Assembly: GCA_011800805.1 (NCBI GenBank)
Contig: MPNW01000175.1
Coordinates: forward strand, 92,393-120,340
Source of the DNA: Hirudo medicinalis
Taxonomy: Eukaryota; Annelida; Clitellata; Hirudinida; Hirudinidae
Reading direction: 5' to 3'
Length of the DNA: 27,948 nucleotides
Under the pieces are notes generated by a model. The model saw only the letters and a list, made by a program, of their open reading frames with translations. It did no database searches and was not told the origin of the DNA. A program made the translations under genes and the position numbers. The stretch's first letter is position 1, and each line of letters starts with the position of its first letter. Shown here one piece after another: positions 1 to 9,655 of this stretch.

Positions 1-29
1 TTGACCACCAAATTATCAAAAATTTTCAG

Positions 30-166
30 TCAAAGAGTTATGGAGATGCAGCTACTGCCGATTTAAGTGCCTGTACCAAGGTGACATGTACCTCCATGCC
101 TACAGGGATCACTACTGTGCCGGCTGCAACAAACTCTCGGATGTCATTTGCAGGGAATGCCATTAA
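30..166 (+). CDS. Last exon of a gene ending in a Cys/His-rich zinc-binding module
   Basis: The exon begins after the acceptor AATTTTCAG (AG at 28-29), is entered in phase 1 and ends at TAA 164-166, giving about 45 residues. The peptide is dense in metal ligands: WRCSYCRFKC, then LHAYRDHYCAGC, then VICRECH followed by stop. Three Cys-x2-Cys pairs plus several His fit a C-terminal zinc ribbon or RING/B-box-like fold. I do not recognise the family. The rest of the gene lies upstream of the window. The exon ends only about 360 bases before a possible minus-strand terminal exon (523-732), so the two would be convergent. That it is coding is fairly sure from the acceptor and the Cys pattern; its function is unknown. 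Confidence 0.7.
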
Positions 167-522
167 GAAGACTGACACTCGGATAACAACACGTTCGTGA
201 AAAGAAATGTCTAAAAGTTTTTGCCTCTCTTTTGACTTTGCTTCAAAAACAAATGGTAGGGGGTGGTTTTGAATTACAGGCTACAACAATGGCATGGAAA
301 AGAGCTCATTATTGAGCAATCTCGAAATAGCACAGAGCTTATCATAGATATTACCATTTGATAGAAATTAACAATCCAATGTCAATAATTTAAAAACATT
401 TTCAAACCTCGAACCTAATACACATCTAACCCGAGCCTCATTTTCAAATCATAAACCGCAAAAACAAGAAACGTTAATATCTTTTAACATCCACAGAAAC
501 AGTATTGTTGAAAAATATAAAA
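167..522 (+). other. Probable 3' UTR and intergenic sequence
   Basis: AT-rich sequence after the stop codon of the first gene. No clear exon is seen. A candidate AATAAA lies further on at 625-630, inside the minus-strand reading frame of 523-732, so the polyadenylation site is uncertain. Confidence 0.4.
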
Positions 523-732
523 TCATTGCAAATTACTTAACAAATGCTCAGAGATGTCTCTTGCACCTCTTTTTAGAAAAGTCCATTCCTGATCAAAAAC
601 ATCAAAACCAGAAAATGGGCTGCAAATAAAAATAATAATCAGCCCAGTTACACTTTTGCCTTCAATAGAATTGAAAATGAAACTGTCACTGGACCTCATC
701 ATGGCTGGGAGTGATAAGCACGTTACTCTCAA
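523..732 (-). CDS. Possible terminal exon of a minus-strand gene, unknown product
   Basis: An open frame on the minus strand ends with TGA at 523-525. Its last third reads like a real protein: SGFDVFDQEWTFLKRG, then ISEHLLSNLQ. Two acceptors could open the exon: TTTATTTGCAG just before base 619 (phase 2 entry) or CACTCCCAG near base 694. The stretch between them includes a hydrophobic GLIIIFICSPF. No family is recognised and no upstream exon was found, so this may be chance. It would converge on the plus-strand gene ending at 166. Confidence 0.3.
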   Translation of the reverse strand: MRVTCLSLPAMMRSSDSFIFNSIEGKSVTGLIIIFICSPFSGFDVFDQEWTFLKRGARDISEHLLSNLQ

Positions 733-1139
733 TATATAATAGCGTCAGCATAATTGAAATATAACTTCAAATTAATAATATCATAATATTATAATATCAA
801 ATTTATGCAGCACTTTACGACTGAATGCACAACAATTACAAAGTCGACAAGATATTAATAAATGACATATATACACCCACATCAGTTGCACAAACATACT
901 ACGATTATTCAACCTTCATCAGGACCGACAATTCTAAAGCTCTGAATTTGAATCTTATTTAGTTAATAATTAAACATTTTCTATGGATCGATCAACCCAT
1001 TGTAAAATTTAGAGCAATTCAGTCTTCCCGAGTCGATTAGGAAACTTGCTCATCGCTCCTCATAATTTGAAATATAACAAGCTATAGTAAAATAATTAAG
1101 AAATACCATCATATAAACCATTCGTATTGTCCACGAATA

Positions 1140-1250
1140 ATGGCGACCAAAACACCACCACGCAGAGAGCAAAGCCGAGTTAATATGGCTGCACGGAAGA
1201 GCAGTCTTAAGCAAGATAGACAAAAACATCGATGGGCTTTATCAAATTAA
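1140..1250 (+). CDS. Candidate first coding exon, basic peptide
   Basis: A short frame opens with ATG and reads MATKTPPRREQSRVNMAARK before stopping at TAA 1248-1250. The Arg/Lys/Pro-rich start and higher G+C than its surroundings look like a first exon. A donor CGA|GTTAAT inside it (phase 0) would cut it short. A possible partner is the frame at 2756-2929, but I cannot join the two by phase without an extra exon. No family is recognised. Confidence 0.22.
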   Translation: MATKTPPRREQSRVNMAARKSSLKQDRQKHRWALSN

Positions 1251-2300
1251 AATTTATAGGCTTAATGAAATTGTATTTAAACTGACAAGATTTAATGAAT
1301 AAATTATTATAAAATATCAATTTTTAAAAAAATGCTTAAAAAAAACTACATTTGATCTGAATTAAAAAATATCCTTCTTAGCTTTACGTAAACGCCAAAA
1401 TCTACAGATAAAATGTAAAGATGCTTTAAATAAAATTTCCTATTAAACATTTTTACTAGCTTATAATGATCAGTTCTCAAAGGAATTTTGATCTTCAGTA
1501 GGTCGATGTGACATTTCAAAGATAAATGTGGTGCTTTTCATTAACGCAATATTATTATTTAAATTTACCAATATTAATTCTCTCGATATTGTAACTCGAA
1601 CAGGATTGGTGCATACTTTATGAAGTAATTCGGAGTTTAAATTCTATTCTCACAAAAACACCACGGACTAATTTGAATGCAATCATTAAAGAATTCATTC
1701 ACACCCCGTAACTGTTGCGATCGCCCTGGCCCAGGAGCTGTGAAGGGACGGTCGTTGGGATTTTGGCGTTGTGAGGGATTCACTTTGTTAGCATCTTCGC
1801 GCAATACGAGTAATACAAATAAACTAGATGCAGCAGCGTCTTAAACTCAAGTTGTTTATTTTGTTGATATGGATGAAAAAATGTCAGCCTACAGAGGCAA
1901 AATAATATAAGTAGTATAATTAATAGTGTAATACTGGTTTGTCTCATGCAAACTATTTTCAGCTCCTCGCGGATCGCATCTCAAACTCCTTGATCATCAT
2001 TACACTAATTATCATTTTTGTTATGTTCTTATCGAAGTAGAACGTAGAAAATAAGTCGAACCAAGCAGAGCTAAAACAGAAAACGAGTCCCACATTTTAT
2101 TACGTCGGTGACTCTAGCGGCGGTCTAGGGGGTCTTGTTTTTGCAAAATTTGAGGTTTGTAAACATAGAATGTTTATAAATGGCACATATTTCGAAAGGG
2201 GTGATGATAACCTTTCTGAATATTATAGAATTATTTAATTTACTAATTTTTTTAATAATGAAAAATGCTTTCTAACAGCCAAAAATCCTGTCAATCAAAT
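1251..2300. other. Gene-poor AT-rich stretch
   Basis: No convincing exon is seen on either strand. A somewhat GC-richer patch near 1715-1860 stays open for about 45 codons (CDRPGPGAVKGRSLG...) and ends with TAA before a (TTTATT)-like run. It could be a decayed retroelement end, but nothing confirms this. Confidence 0.4.
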
Positions 2301-2489
2301 ATACATCAAAATGTTCATTACGATTTCTACTTTACAAATATGTAAGTTTTACAAACATATTGAGCTATGGAACAACATACGTGCCTTAAACATCTCAAGA
2401 CATGTCAAGCGGAAGCCTATGTTTAAGCCCATGCAACATTGAATTGATTGACAAGTCTTATTCAATAACTATATAGAATCTACTGGTCG

Positions 2490-2602
2490 AATATACATCA
2501 AAATGTTCATTAAGATATGTACTTTCCAAATATATATATTCATATTTGTATGTGAACCAACAATTGATTATTATATTCAGTTATGGAACAGCATATGTGT
2601 GT
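2490..2602 (+). repeat. Third, diverged copy of the inverted-repeat arm
   Basis: It starts with the same ATATACATCAAAATGTTCAT as the copy at 2298 and ends with a related TTATGGAACAGCATATGTG. The middle is expanded and diverged. It lies in the same orientation as the left arm. Confidence 0.55.
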
Positions 2603-2755
2603 TAAATATCCAAGCTATACTCGAGACTCGGATGCTATTTACACAGGTATTTATCACGTGCATGAGAACGTTACTGCGATGTCATAAAAACTGATTATTT
2701 AAAATTTCACAAAATTCAAAGGAGAGGCGTAAGATACCGTACATGATTTAGTAGC

Positions 2756-2929
2756 ATGAAAACATGCACTCAATTTGGAGCTGATTTGAGGGAAACAAGG
2801 AATACCTTGCATTCTATAATGGAAACATTCCCTGAAGACTTTCACTTAGAGGACAAGCAGGTGGGACAAGGCAGCATAAGACCACCAACAAGACCAGAAA
2901 GAATGTTGGTCAGAAAAAGGAGTCACTAA
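2756..2929 (+). CDS. Small open frame or terminal exon, unknown product
   Basis: 57 codons from ATG to TAA. The peptide is compositionally protein-like: GADLRETRNTLHSIMETFPE, then GSIRPPTRPERMLVRKRSH at the C terminus. An acceptor-like TGATTTAG lies just upstream, and an in-frame TGA a few codons before the ATG limits extension. It sits inside the inverted-repeat-bounded segment 2310-3610. It could be the last exon of a small gene starting near 1140, a fragment of a transposon protein, or chance. No family is recognised. Confidence 0.28.
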   Translation: MKTCTQFGADLRETRNTLHSIMETFPEDFHLEDKQVGQGSIRPPTRPERMLVRKRSH

Positions 2930-3540
2930 AGTGAGCCATAAAAATATTGCAGTAATTGATCAGTAACTGATTATTACTATATTCCATGTTCATATTCTTG
3001 CTTCAGCATCAATTATACTGGTGAATATTGGTGAATTGTGGTGAGAAACAAAATAGATTTTATAAACCAAAATTCATTGGGATGATGAATTTTTCAAGAA
3101 CTTTGTGCCAATACTGCCATTTTGGACAAACTTGATGCAGAGTTAATATTTTTAATATGCAAGTATGATGCATGTATGACAAATAAATATACATAATACA
3201 TATACATATAATATACATAATAAATATACAAGGAGACTTTGGGGTGACATGGAACTGGCAAATCATACCAGAGTTCATCACAAATGTGTCATCACTACAG
3301 AAATAGTCCTAATCGGGTTAGTGACATTATGGCTAGAATGTTTCTATCTGAATTATAATTTGTTAGTAATTATATAATAAGTGAATAAAGAACTACACAA
3401 AACTCAATAGAACCCAAGACCTCATGTAAAAAAGCCAATGGAACCTCAAGAATAATAAGCACTTTGAGATCCATTCAAGATTTGATTATTTTATATTAAA
3501 TTACAAAGAAATAAACATAGGACTCTTTGATATATGATAT
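2930..3540. other. AT-rich stretch without a recognisable gene
   Basis: Includes a run of ATACATATA-type repeats at about 3178-3230 and an AATAAA near 3383. Frames on both strands are short and low in complexity. Confidence 0.4.
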
Positions 3541-4075
3541 ATGTTGTTCCATAGCTCAAGATGTTTGTAAAACTTACATATATGAAAAGTAGAAATCATA
3601 ATGAACATTCGAGCACGTGGATTCAATAACCAACTTCAAATTCCTCAAGACTCCATCTCTGCTGTAGTGACAGAACATCCCTACTATCGCGCAAGACCTC
3701 TACATAAACGATTTTAATTTCAATCTCTCTCTCCTTTTCTTTGTTGTCCTGCTAAGCGGGCTCACAGCTAGGGACGAACCGAACCTCTATCTCCTAGCTC
3801 TTACAATAGTCATTACTACAATAAAATTACTTGTCATAACTTTATTGTTCAGTTCGATAAATTAATCTCGCGTCGAAAAGAAAGGAGCTATACAAATATA
3901 AGTCAGAAAGGAACACTCAAGGGGTGTAGGATCGCACATCCATCATAATCACGTGCTGATCCTAACCCTACCAGCGATGACTTACCAGGTGCGCAACCTT
4001 TTGTTTGTGCACATACTCCTTTGTCCTGACTGGCTATTTAAGAAGCTAAGTCAGGGCATTCTTCCCTGTTGTGGC

Positions 4076-4147
4076 TCCCGCATGGTCTGATGGTTAAGAC
4101 TTCCGCCTCTCACAATGGCAGCATGGATTTGAATCCCGTTGCGGGAG
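4076..4147 (+). tRNA. tRNA-Glu(CTC)-like sequence, damaged (pseudogene or SINE head)
   Basis: A cloverleaf can be drawn. The acceptor stem TCCCGCA (4076-4082) pairs fully with TGCGGGA (4140-4146). The D stem GTCT/AGAC is perfect with loop GATGGTTA. The anticodon loop CTCTCAC gives CTC (Glu). The T loop TTTGAAT fits the B box. However, the anticodon stem (TCCGC against AATGG) has only two outer pairs, and the T stem has an A-C mismatch. A working tRNA is therefore unlikely. It may be a tRNA pseudogene, the head of a tRNA-derived SINE, or, with the preceding TGG at 4072-4074, the primer-binding region of a retroelement. Confidence 0.45.
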
Positions 4148-5604
4148 CACCGTCCTAATCATCTAGCTATGTAACAGACGTTAATGAACAATTATTTTTG
4201 GCAATCTTCCCTTCTCTCTCCTACTCTTCCCGCTACGTCGCTACGCTGCTACTCCAGCAGTTATGTTGTCGGTTAGCATTGTTGCCGTTGTTGTAAATAA
4301 ACTTTGTAGCAAACTCGTCTTCGTCGTCAATGCCACTGTCGCTAAAACTTGGTGAACCCGACGGAAGACCGCAGATCTCTCGATGAACCTCATCAACCAA
4401 GTGTTCTTCATCATTTGCAGTCGCGGCAAATTGGTAACTCTGAAGAACACGCAACTACAACCAGGTTTCATCAGCAAATCAGTGATCCAGAAGAACACGC
4501 ATCATCACTTTTCACGTACAACTCAGGTGAAGAACTTGCAACAACGCAACTCCGACACAGAACAGGCAACAATCAGGTTTCGTCATCAAGTGATGAAGTC
4601 TCTCGGCGATAGGAAGATGCACAACAAGAGATTGAGAGGGCACAGCAACAACTAAAAATCGGACATGACTTCAACCTCAGCCTCAACTCAAATTTCAGTC
4701 ACCTCAGCAACTTAACGGACAAAGTTCTCTTATCATCTCTCGCATTAATGATCAGGGGACGTCAATCAACACCAGCATCGAGAGAATTCGACAACGATTT
4801 GGCAATCAACGTTCAGCAGCATCTGCACCCAGATCAGCATCTCGCATCACATCTACTCGAAGCTCGACGCAACAAACATCAACAGAGTCAATGGTATGTC
4901 GTCTCAACCTCACGTGAACAACAGTTCCAAAGCTTAACACTAGCTGCAACTGTCTCACCAACAACGTCCACTGCAGGCACGACATCACCAGCTCTTCATC
5001 GAGGACACCTCCGGTTGTATCAGCCAGAATGTCCAGACAACTCGTTCCAGAGCAACTCAATCAACATGCGCACAGGATCAAGAGCAACTTGATCAACATG
5101 GACAAGGACATCAACACAAGTAGAGCATGCCTTTTGTCAGCAAGCAAGTTTCTCGCCATGACACAACATCGAATTTCTCTCATTCAAACACTCCCCTCCG
5201 CATCAACATTCATCTTGGACCACTACAAGCAAACGACGAGTACACCTCATCAGCACTCTTCGCACATGAACAGAACTTCAAGGGACTCAAGCGAACAACC
5301 TTTCCTGCGACTACACCAGTCGTCATTCAACGAACAGCATCATTAACAACACATCAACTCATCGCAGACCGAAGCCAGGACATCGATTCACCAACTCCTG
5401 TCAAGACTCGGTCCAGCAAAGGAGTTCTCTGAATATTTAACTGAAAGAAATTTCTGTCGATAGCCCTGCTTACACCTACAAGCAACCAAGTTATGTCAAT
5501 TTGGTTATGGAGAAGCAAAAAAAATCATCAGTCCACAAGTTGGATATATGCACCTCGGGCGGTTGGGCAACCCCCCCCCACCTCCCAAGTTACATCCCTG
5601 CCAT

Positions 5605-5688
5605 CTCCTCTACGCTCAGACAACTTAAACTCCTCTACGCTCAGACAACTTAAACTCCTCTACGCTCAGACAACTTAAACTCCTCCAT
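5605..5688 (+). repeat. 25-bp tandem repeat, about 3.2 copies
   Basis: TACGCTCAGACAACTTAAAC recurs at 5611, 5636 and 5661, giving a 25-base period with nearly identical copies. It sits at the 3' edge of the gag-like region. The high identity means the duplication is recent. Confidence 0.9.
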
Positions 5689-5699
5689 CGGACATGTTC

Positions 5700-6119
5700 G
5701 AGAGTGTTAGGACAATCCTGATTTTTCAAATAATATGACAATGTTTTATTAATTCCGGTCGAATTTTATGGAAATCTGAAAGAGATTTGTGTTCTCTGAT
5801 TTTAAGATATTCAAACTCTTGAATATTAACAGTTTTATAATTATACTAATGTGACTACAATAAAATCTTAAATTCAAAATTGAGGCTCAATTAGCCGAAA
5901 TAATAGTTTAAAAAGTAATCTTCCTTACGTATAACTTAATATTGAAACGCTTAAAGACCATTACGAATAAACTGGTGAATCTAGCATATACATTGTATCT
6001 AGTATTTGGATAATAATAGTATTATTTATTAACTTTTATTAGCATTTTCCAGCTCGTAACGAATTAGGGACATTCTTGTTCTATGATTAGCAATGGAAAT
6101 TCCGCGATAATTTCGCATT
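5700..6119. other. AT-rich intergenic stretch upstream of the B-box gene
   Basis: No exon is seen. The promoter of the downstream gene should lie here or slightly further on, but no convincing TATA box or factor-site cluster can be named. Confidence 0.4.
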
Positions 6120-6162
6120 TGGTTTTGTCGGTTTGCAGTCGAAGTGCAGAAGCTGGAAACAG
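6120..6162 (+). other. Possible 5' non-coding exon of the B-box/macro/WWE gene
   Basis: GGAAACAG|GTGAAAAT at 6162/6163 is a good donor, and CTCATTCACAG ending at 6292 is a good acceptor upstream of the ATG at 6322. A non-coding first exon spliced across 6163-6292 is plausible. Its 5' end cannot be placed. Confidence 0.3.
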
Positions 6163-6321
6163 GTGAAAATGGCCGCGTCTTTTATTCTTTTAAAAATCGA
6201 TTCTCCAGTCATTTGAAAAGGAAGTTGCCATACATTTTTATGGACGATAAATCATTATAATATGTGATAACAAATTGTAATCTCATTCACAGCAAAGGAA
6301 GATTAACCAAAAAATCGTAAT

Positions 6322-9299
6322 ATGTCGGAGTTTTTCAGCCGAGATCATGAAGAATGTGATCTGCATAAGGATGTTCTTTTGTTTTTCTGTGATTCTTGTT
6401 CCAAGGGATGTTGCTACAAATGTTTGTACAAGAATCACAATGGTCACAATGTGTTCTTAAATAGCAAACTTGTTCCCATGTTAGAGAAGGCTTGCTGCAA
6501 AGCCGATGAAACTTTGACATCAGCTAAAATATTTGAGGATAAATTGAAGCAACAAAATATTGAGTTAATAAAACAAACACATTCTGTTTTAAAGAAAGCA
6601 CAAGAGGATACACAAAGATGTATCTTGCTGATGAAAAAAGAAGTTGCCAATATGAAGAATGAGATGGATAAAATTGTAGTGTCTAATAAAAGCAGGTTTG
6701 ATGAATTTAAGCAAACAGTTGACAAGGTTGAGGAATTAAAAGCTGCATCTTCAGAAGCCTTAATTGCCTGCATGAACAAAGAATGGACCAAAAATCCCGA
6801 ACAGATCGTTGAACTTTTTAAAAATTTGGATTTGATGATGAATGATAACAAATCTTTTTTGTCAAAAAACCAACCAATTTAGCAATTGAATCCTTTGGAT
6901 TTTCATTTCCAAATATTAAATACAAATCACATGAAATTGTTCCAATATTGGGGAAGCTTGAATGGAGTAAGGACAAAGATGATGTTGAATTTCAAAATTC
7001 CTCTCATAATTCTTGTTTGTTCAATTTTTATGGCTTTTCTTGATAATTTCCAAGTAATGTGAGTGTTTTATATTTTGAAGTTGCAGGCAAATCTGATTCA
7101 TTAATAAAGGCATCTGTAATTTCTGGAATAGAAAACAGATTCGGACACAAGATCTTTATTTTGTCGGGAGAGTTGAATGACATTTCTTCTGATATAACAA
7201 TCAATTTCATAAGCAGAATGATTGATATTAAAGGTAATTCTCTAATCAACTATGTCATGCAAATGTTTTAGCAGGTTTGTTTTTATTTTGAAACCTTCTA
7301 ATTTTGCAACAGGGAAGGAAGTTAAGAATGACTTAGAGGACAAATTGCAACAAGATAAAAAATCAGATGATTTAATCATAACAAGTGGAGACAATTCTAA
7401 ACACATAGTTAAATGCACCTTGCCTACTGAAAATATTGACAACATGACTGAAAGAGATTGTATAAAGATGGTTGTGTGGAGAGCTCTGACATTGTCAGAA
7501 ACGTCGGCAAGAAACTCGAAACGCATCGTGATGTCGGCATGCCTGGATAACATTTCTTATGGAGCTGCTGGATTAATACTCGAGACTATCTTTACTTATC
7601 TTGCACAAAAAGAGGTCGACAACGTCGTGACGGTGAACATAATCGGAAAAGATGAGACGGTTCTGGGAATACTTTCTGCGACCGTCGACCTCCTGTTGAC
7701 GGATTCATTAAAACCAGGTTTACTTTAATTGTTGAGAAGTCGGGATGTTGTAGACTATCGAATTTATTCAAATTATTAATTTTGTTCCTGTTTGAAGGTA
7801 AATTATTAATAAAAATTTTTGATTTAATCAGATCAATCACTCACAACAACTTTCCATACTGGCTTCCAGCTGGAAATGCATCTTGGGTCATTGGTTGAAG
7901 AAAAGGTTTTGTGATTTTATTTTTTTTTAGAGGTGGCATCAATAAAATTCACTAAATATTGTTTTGTTATTCATCCTGCTAATATGAGAAAAATGACTTC
8001 TAACTTTAATTTTTAGTGCGACGCGATACTTTTAGCAGTTCATCCCAGTTTGGATCTTAAAATTGGAAGTCTGTCGAGTCAAATCCTTCATGCTGCTGGG
8101 CAAGAAATCCAGCAAGAATGTTATGCAAAAATGCCACGGCTTTTTAATCCTGGCGACATTGTTGTTACAAGGGGTTACAATTTAAAATGTAAATATGTCT
8201 ATCATACCTATATGGGGTCTGAAGCAGACATTCTCCGTGGAGAGGTTATTTTCAATGATCTTTGAAATGACTTCTTTAAATTTATGAAATTTATTTATTT
8301 TCATGAATTTCTAATATTTTTTGCCCAGAGTATGAAAAGAATTCTTATAAATGCTATCAATGCAAACCTTAATTGTGGATTATCAAGTTTGGCTCTCCCA
8401 GCCCTTGGAACTGGTGTCGGCCTCAACGAATATACCTCGGCCGCTCTGATTTTGGAAGAAATTTACAGATTTGCCATGTTCCATTCGTTTGGTGCACCGT
8501 TGAAGAAAGTTGTCATTGTTTTGCAACCATCCGATGTAAATGCAGTGAAGGTGATTTGTTATTAGTTTTAATATTTGTCGTTAGATCTAATATTTCTAAC
8601 TAGAGTTCTTTAATATAAAATTCTGATACCCTTTAAGTTATTTCTAAAGGTTTTTTCTTTAACGTGATTCGATGTCGCAAACCATCAAAACATTTTAACT
8701 AACAAAGTTTAAAAAATTCCCCATTCTCCTTGAATGCAACTAATGAATTAAAATGAATAATTCTAGGCTTTCTTTGACCACATGAAGGCTCTTAATCCAC
8801 AGCTAAGGAATCCCACGTGGACATCGATTTTTAGCATCGACTCGGGTTGGTAATTCGGTGTCATTGCTACCAGCGACTTATTTCGTGTTAACTCGATCAT
8901 CACTTCCTTAAAGATTCTAAAACCCAGAGGAAGAAAGTTGTAACATCGGACGAGGAGAACAATCCAATGACGGATGACATGAAGCAATTATCTTTAACCG
9001 ATAAATCTGAGCGGCACAAACCGTCGGCTTCGAGCGGACTTCGAGTTCCGGAGCCAGGGTCTTCGAAAGTCATCTGGCGTTACAAAGAAAAGAATGGCAA
9101 CTGGGTGGATTATCCTGGAAAAATTAACGTAATTTTGGAAAACAATTACATGAATGGAAAAACGAAAACAAAGTGGATTGAAAATGGGAAAACCTATGCA
9201 GTTTCATATCCATCGATGACTGAAGAGATTGTGGGTAGCAATGACGTGATCGACATAAAACGTGTTGAGACTTCAAAACAGATGCTGGAGAGGAGGTGA
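6322..9299 (+). CDS. B-box / coiled-coil / double macro / WWE protein, likely ADP-ribose-binding TRIM-like scaffold
   Basis: Eight exons: 6322-6966, 7087-7233, 7313-7717, 7832-7905, 8017-8244, 8329-8550, 8767-8849 and 8930-9299. All have GT-AG ends and matching phases once one missing base in exon 1 is allowed for, giving about 724 residues. An in-frame TAA at 6304-6306 supports the ATG. Residues 12-42 form a B-box with all ligands (CDLH, CDSC, CYKC, HNGH). About 60-180 is a Lys/Glu-rich coiled coil. About 237-395 is a diverged macro-like fold (IFILSGELNDISSDI, later SACLDNISYGAAGLILE). About 411-600 is a clearer macro domain (LEMHLGSLVEEKCDAILLAV, AGQEIQQEC, LALPALGTGVG). About 649-714 is WWE (VIWRYKEKNGNWVDY, LENNYMNG, IKRV). 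Macro and WWE domains bind ADP-ribose and poly- or iso-ADP-ribose; B-box/coiled-coil modules mediate oligomerisation. No RING or ART domain is seen, so an adaptor role in ADP-ribose signalling or innate defence is inferred, not shown. Donor 6967 (GTAAGG) was chosen over 7015 on strength; both keep phase. Confidence 0.85.
6855..6869 (+). other. Apparent single-base deletion in exon 1 of the B-box/macro/WWE gene
   Basis: A T6 run (6855-6860) and an A6 run (6864-6869) sit where the first frame stops early (TAG 6880-6882). In the next frame the protein goes on as NLAIESFGFSFP up to the donor at 6967. Exon 1 as read is 645 bases, but the phase-1 entry of exon 2 needs one base more. A lost base in a homopolymer is typical of a sequencing or assembly error; a real null allele is the alternative. 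Confidence 0.75.
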
Positions 9300-9655
9300 A
9301 GGCCTGAAGCTATTTGGACATGTCAATTGAAAGAGTTTTGTCGACAAGAATTCGATTTATTTAGGTTTAGTTGTATTTCTACTGACCTGTTTGTAACGTA
9401 ACAATCCTTATCACTGATTACTCGTAAGCTGGTTAAAGGAATTTGTGTTGTTCGGCATTTTGCTTTAATGAGCATTATCGTGAGAGGCTTCATGTCCTTT
9501 GGTGTTCTAATTCACCTTCTCCATTTTTCACAGAATAATATTACGGAACTTATCAAAGAATTAACCCCAATCTCGAATCGTCTTTGTAACTCAAACTTGA
9601 TATATGTATTTGATTGAAATAATTATAGAAAATAAATTTTTGAGTCTTCTTTGGG
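9300..9655 (+). other. 3' UTR of the B-box/macro/WWE gene
   Basis: AT-rich non-coding sequence after the TGA at 9297-9299, ending near the AATAAA at 9631-9636. Confidence 0.55.

Larger units (their letters stand above)
2310..3610. repeat. 1.3-kb segment bounded by a 70-bp inverted repeat
   Basis: The sequence at about 2310-2379 reappears as its reverse complement at about 3541-3610, with roughly nine of ten bases matching. The shared core includes GTAAGTTTTACAAACAT and TTGAGCTATGGAACAACATA. A third, more diverged copy in direct orientation lies at about 2490-2602. The arms face each other like terminal inverted repeats, but no target-site duplication or transposase was recognised. The segment encloses the small frame at 2756-2929. 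A decayed non-autonomous DNA transposon or a local inverted duplication would both fit. Confidence 0.55.
3640..5690 (+). mobile_element. Probable decayed retroelement: LTR-like leader, tRNA-like site, gag-like frames
   Basis: G+C is clearly higher here than on either side. The leader (3640-4070) includes ACAATAAAATTACTTG and a TATA-like CTATTTAAG at about 4033, as in a retroelement LTR. A TGG followed by a tRNA-like stretch starts at 4072 (possible primer-binding site, see separate entry). From 4350 to 5430 the plus strand is nearly free of stops if one switches frame several times, and the predicted peptide is rich in Gln, Ser, Thr, Asn and His (for example QQEIERAQQQLKIG and SRINDQGTSINTSIERIRQR). 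This fits a frame-shifted gag, but no nucleocapsid knuckle, protease or reverse transcriptase was seen. An expanded gene-internal repeat or a decayed coding gene remains possible. Confidence 0.38.

Noticed and set aside
6444..6851. Long minus-strand frame opposite the B-box exon
   Set aside because: Shadow of the real plus-strand exon; it has no recognisable domain, while the plus strand shows a complete B-box and coiled coil.
7059..7271. Separate small gene starting at ATG 7059
   Set aside because: It is exon 2 of the macro/WWE gene; its true boundaries are the acceptor at 7086 and the donor at 7234, with matching phases on both sides.
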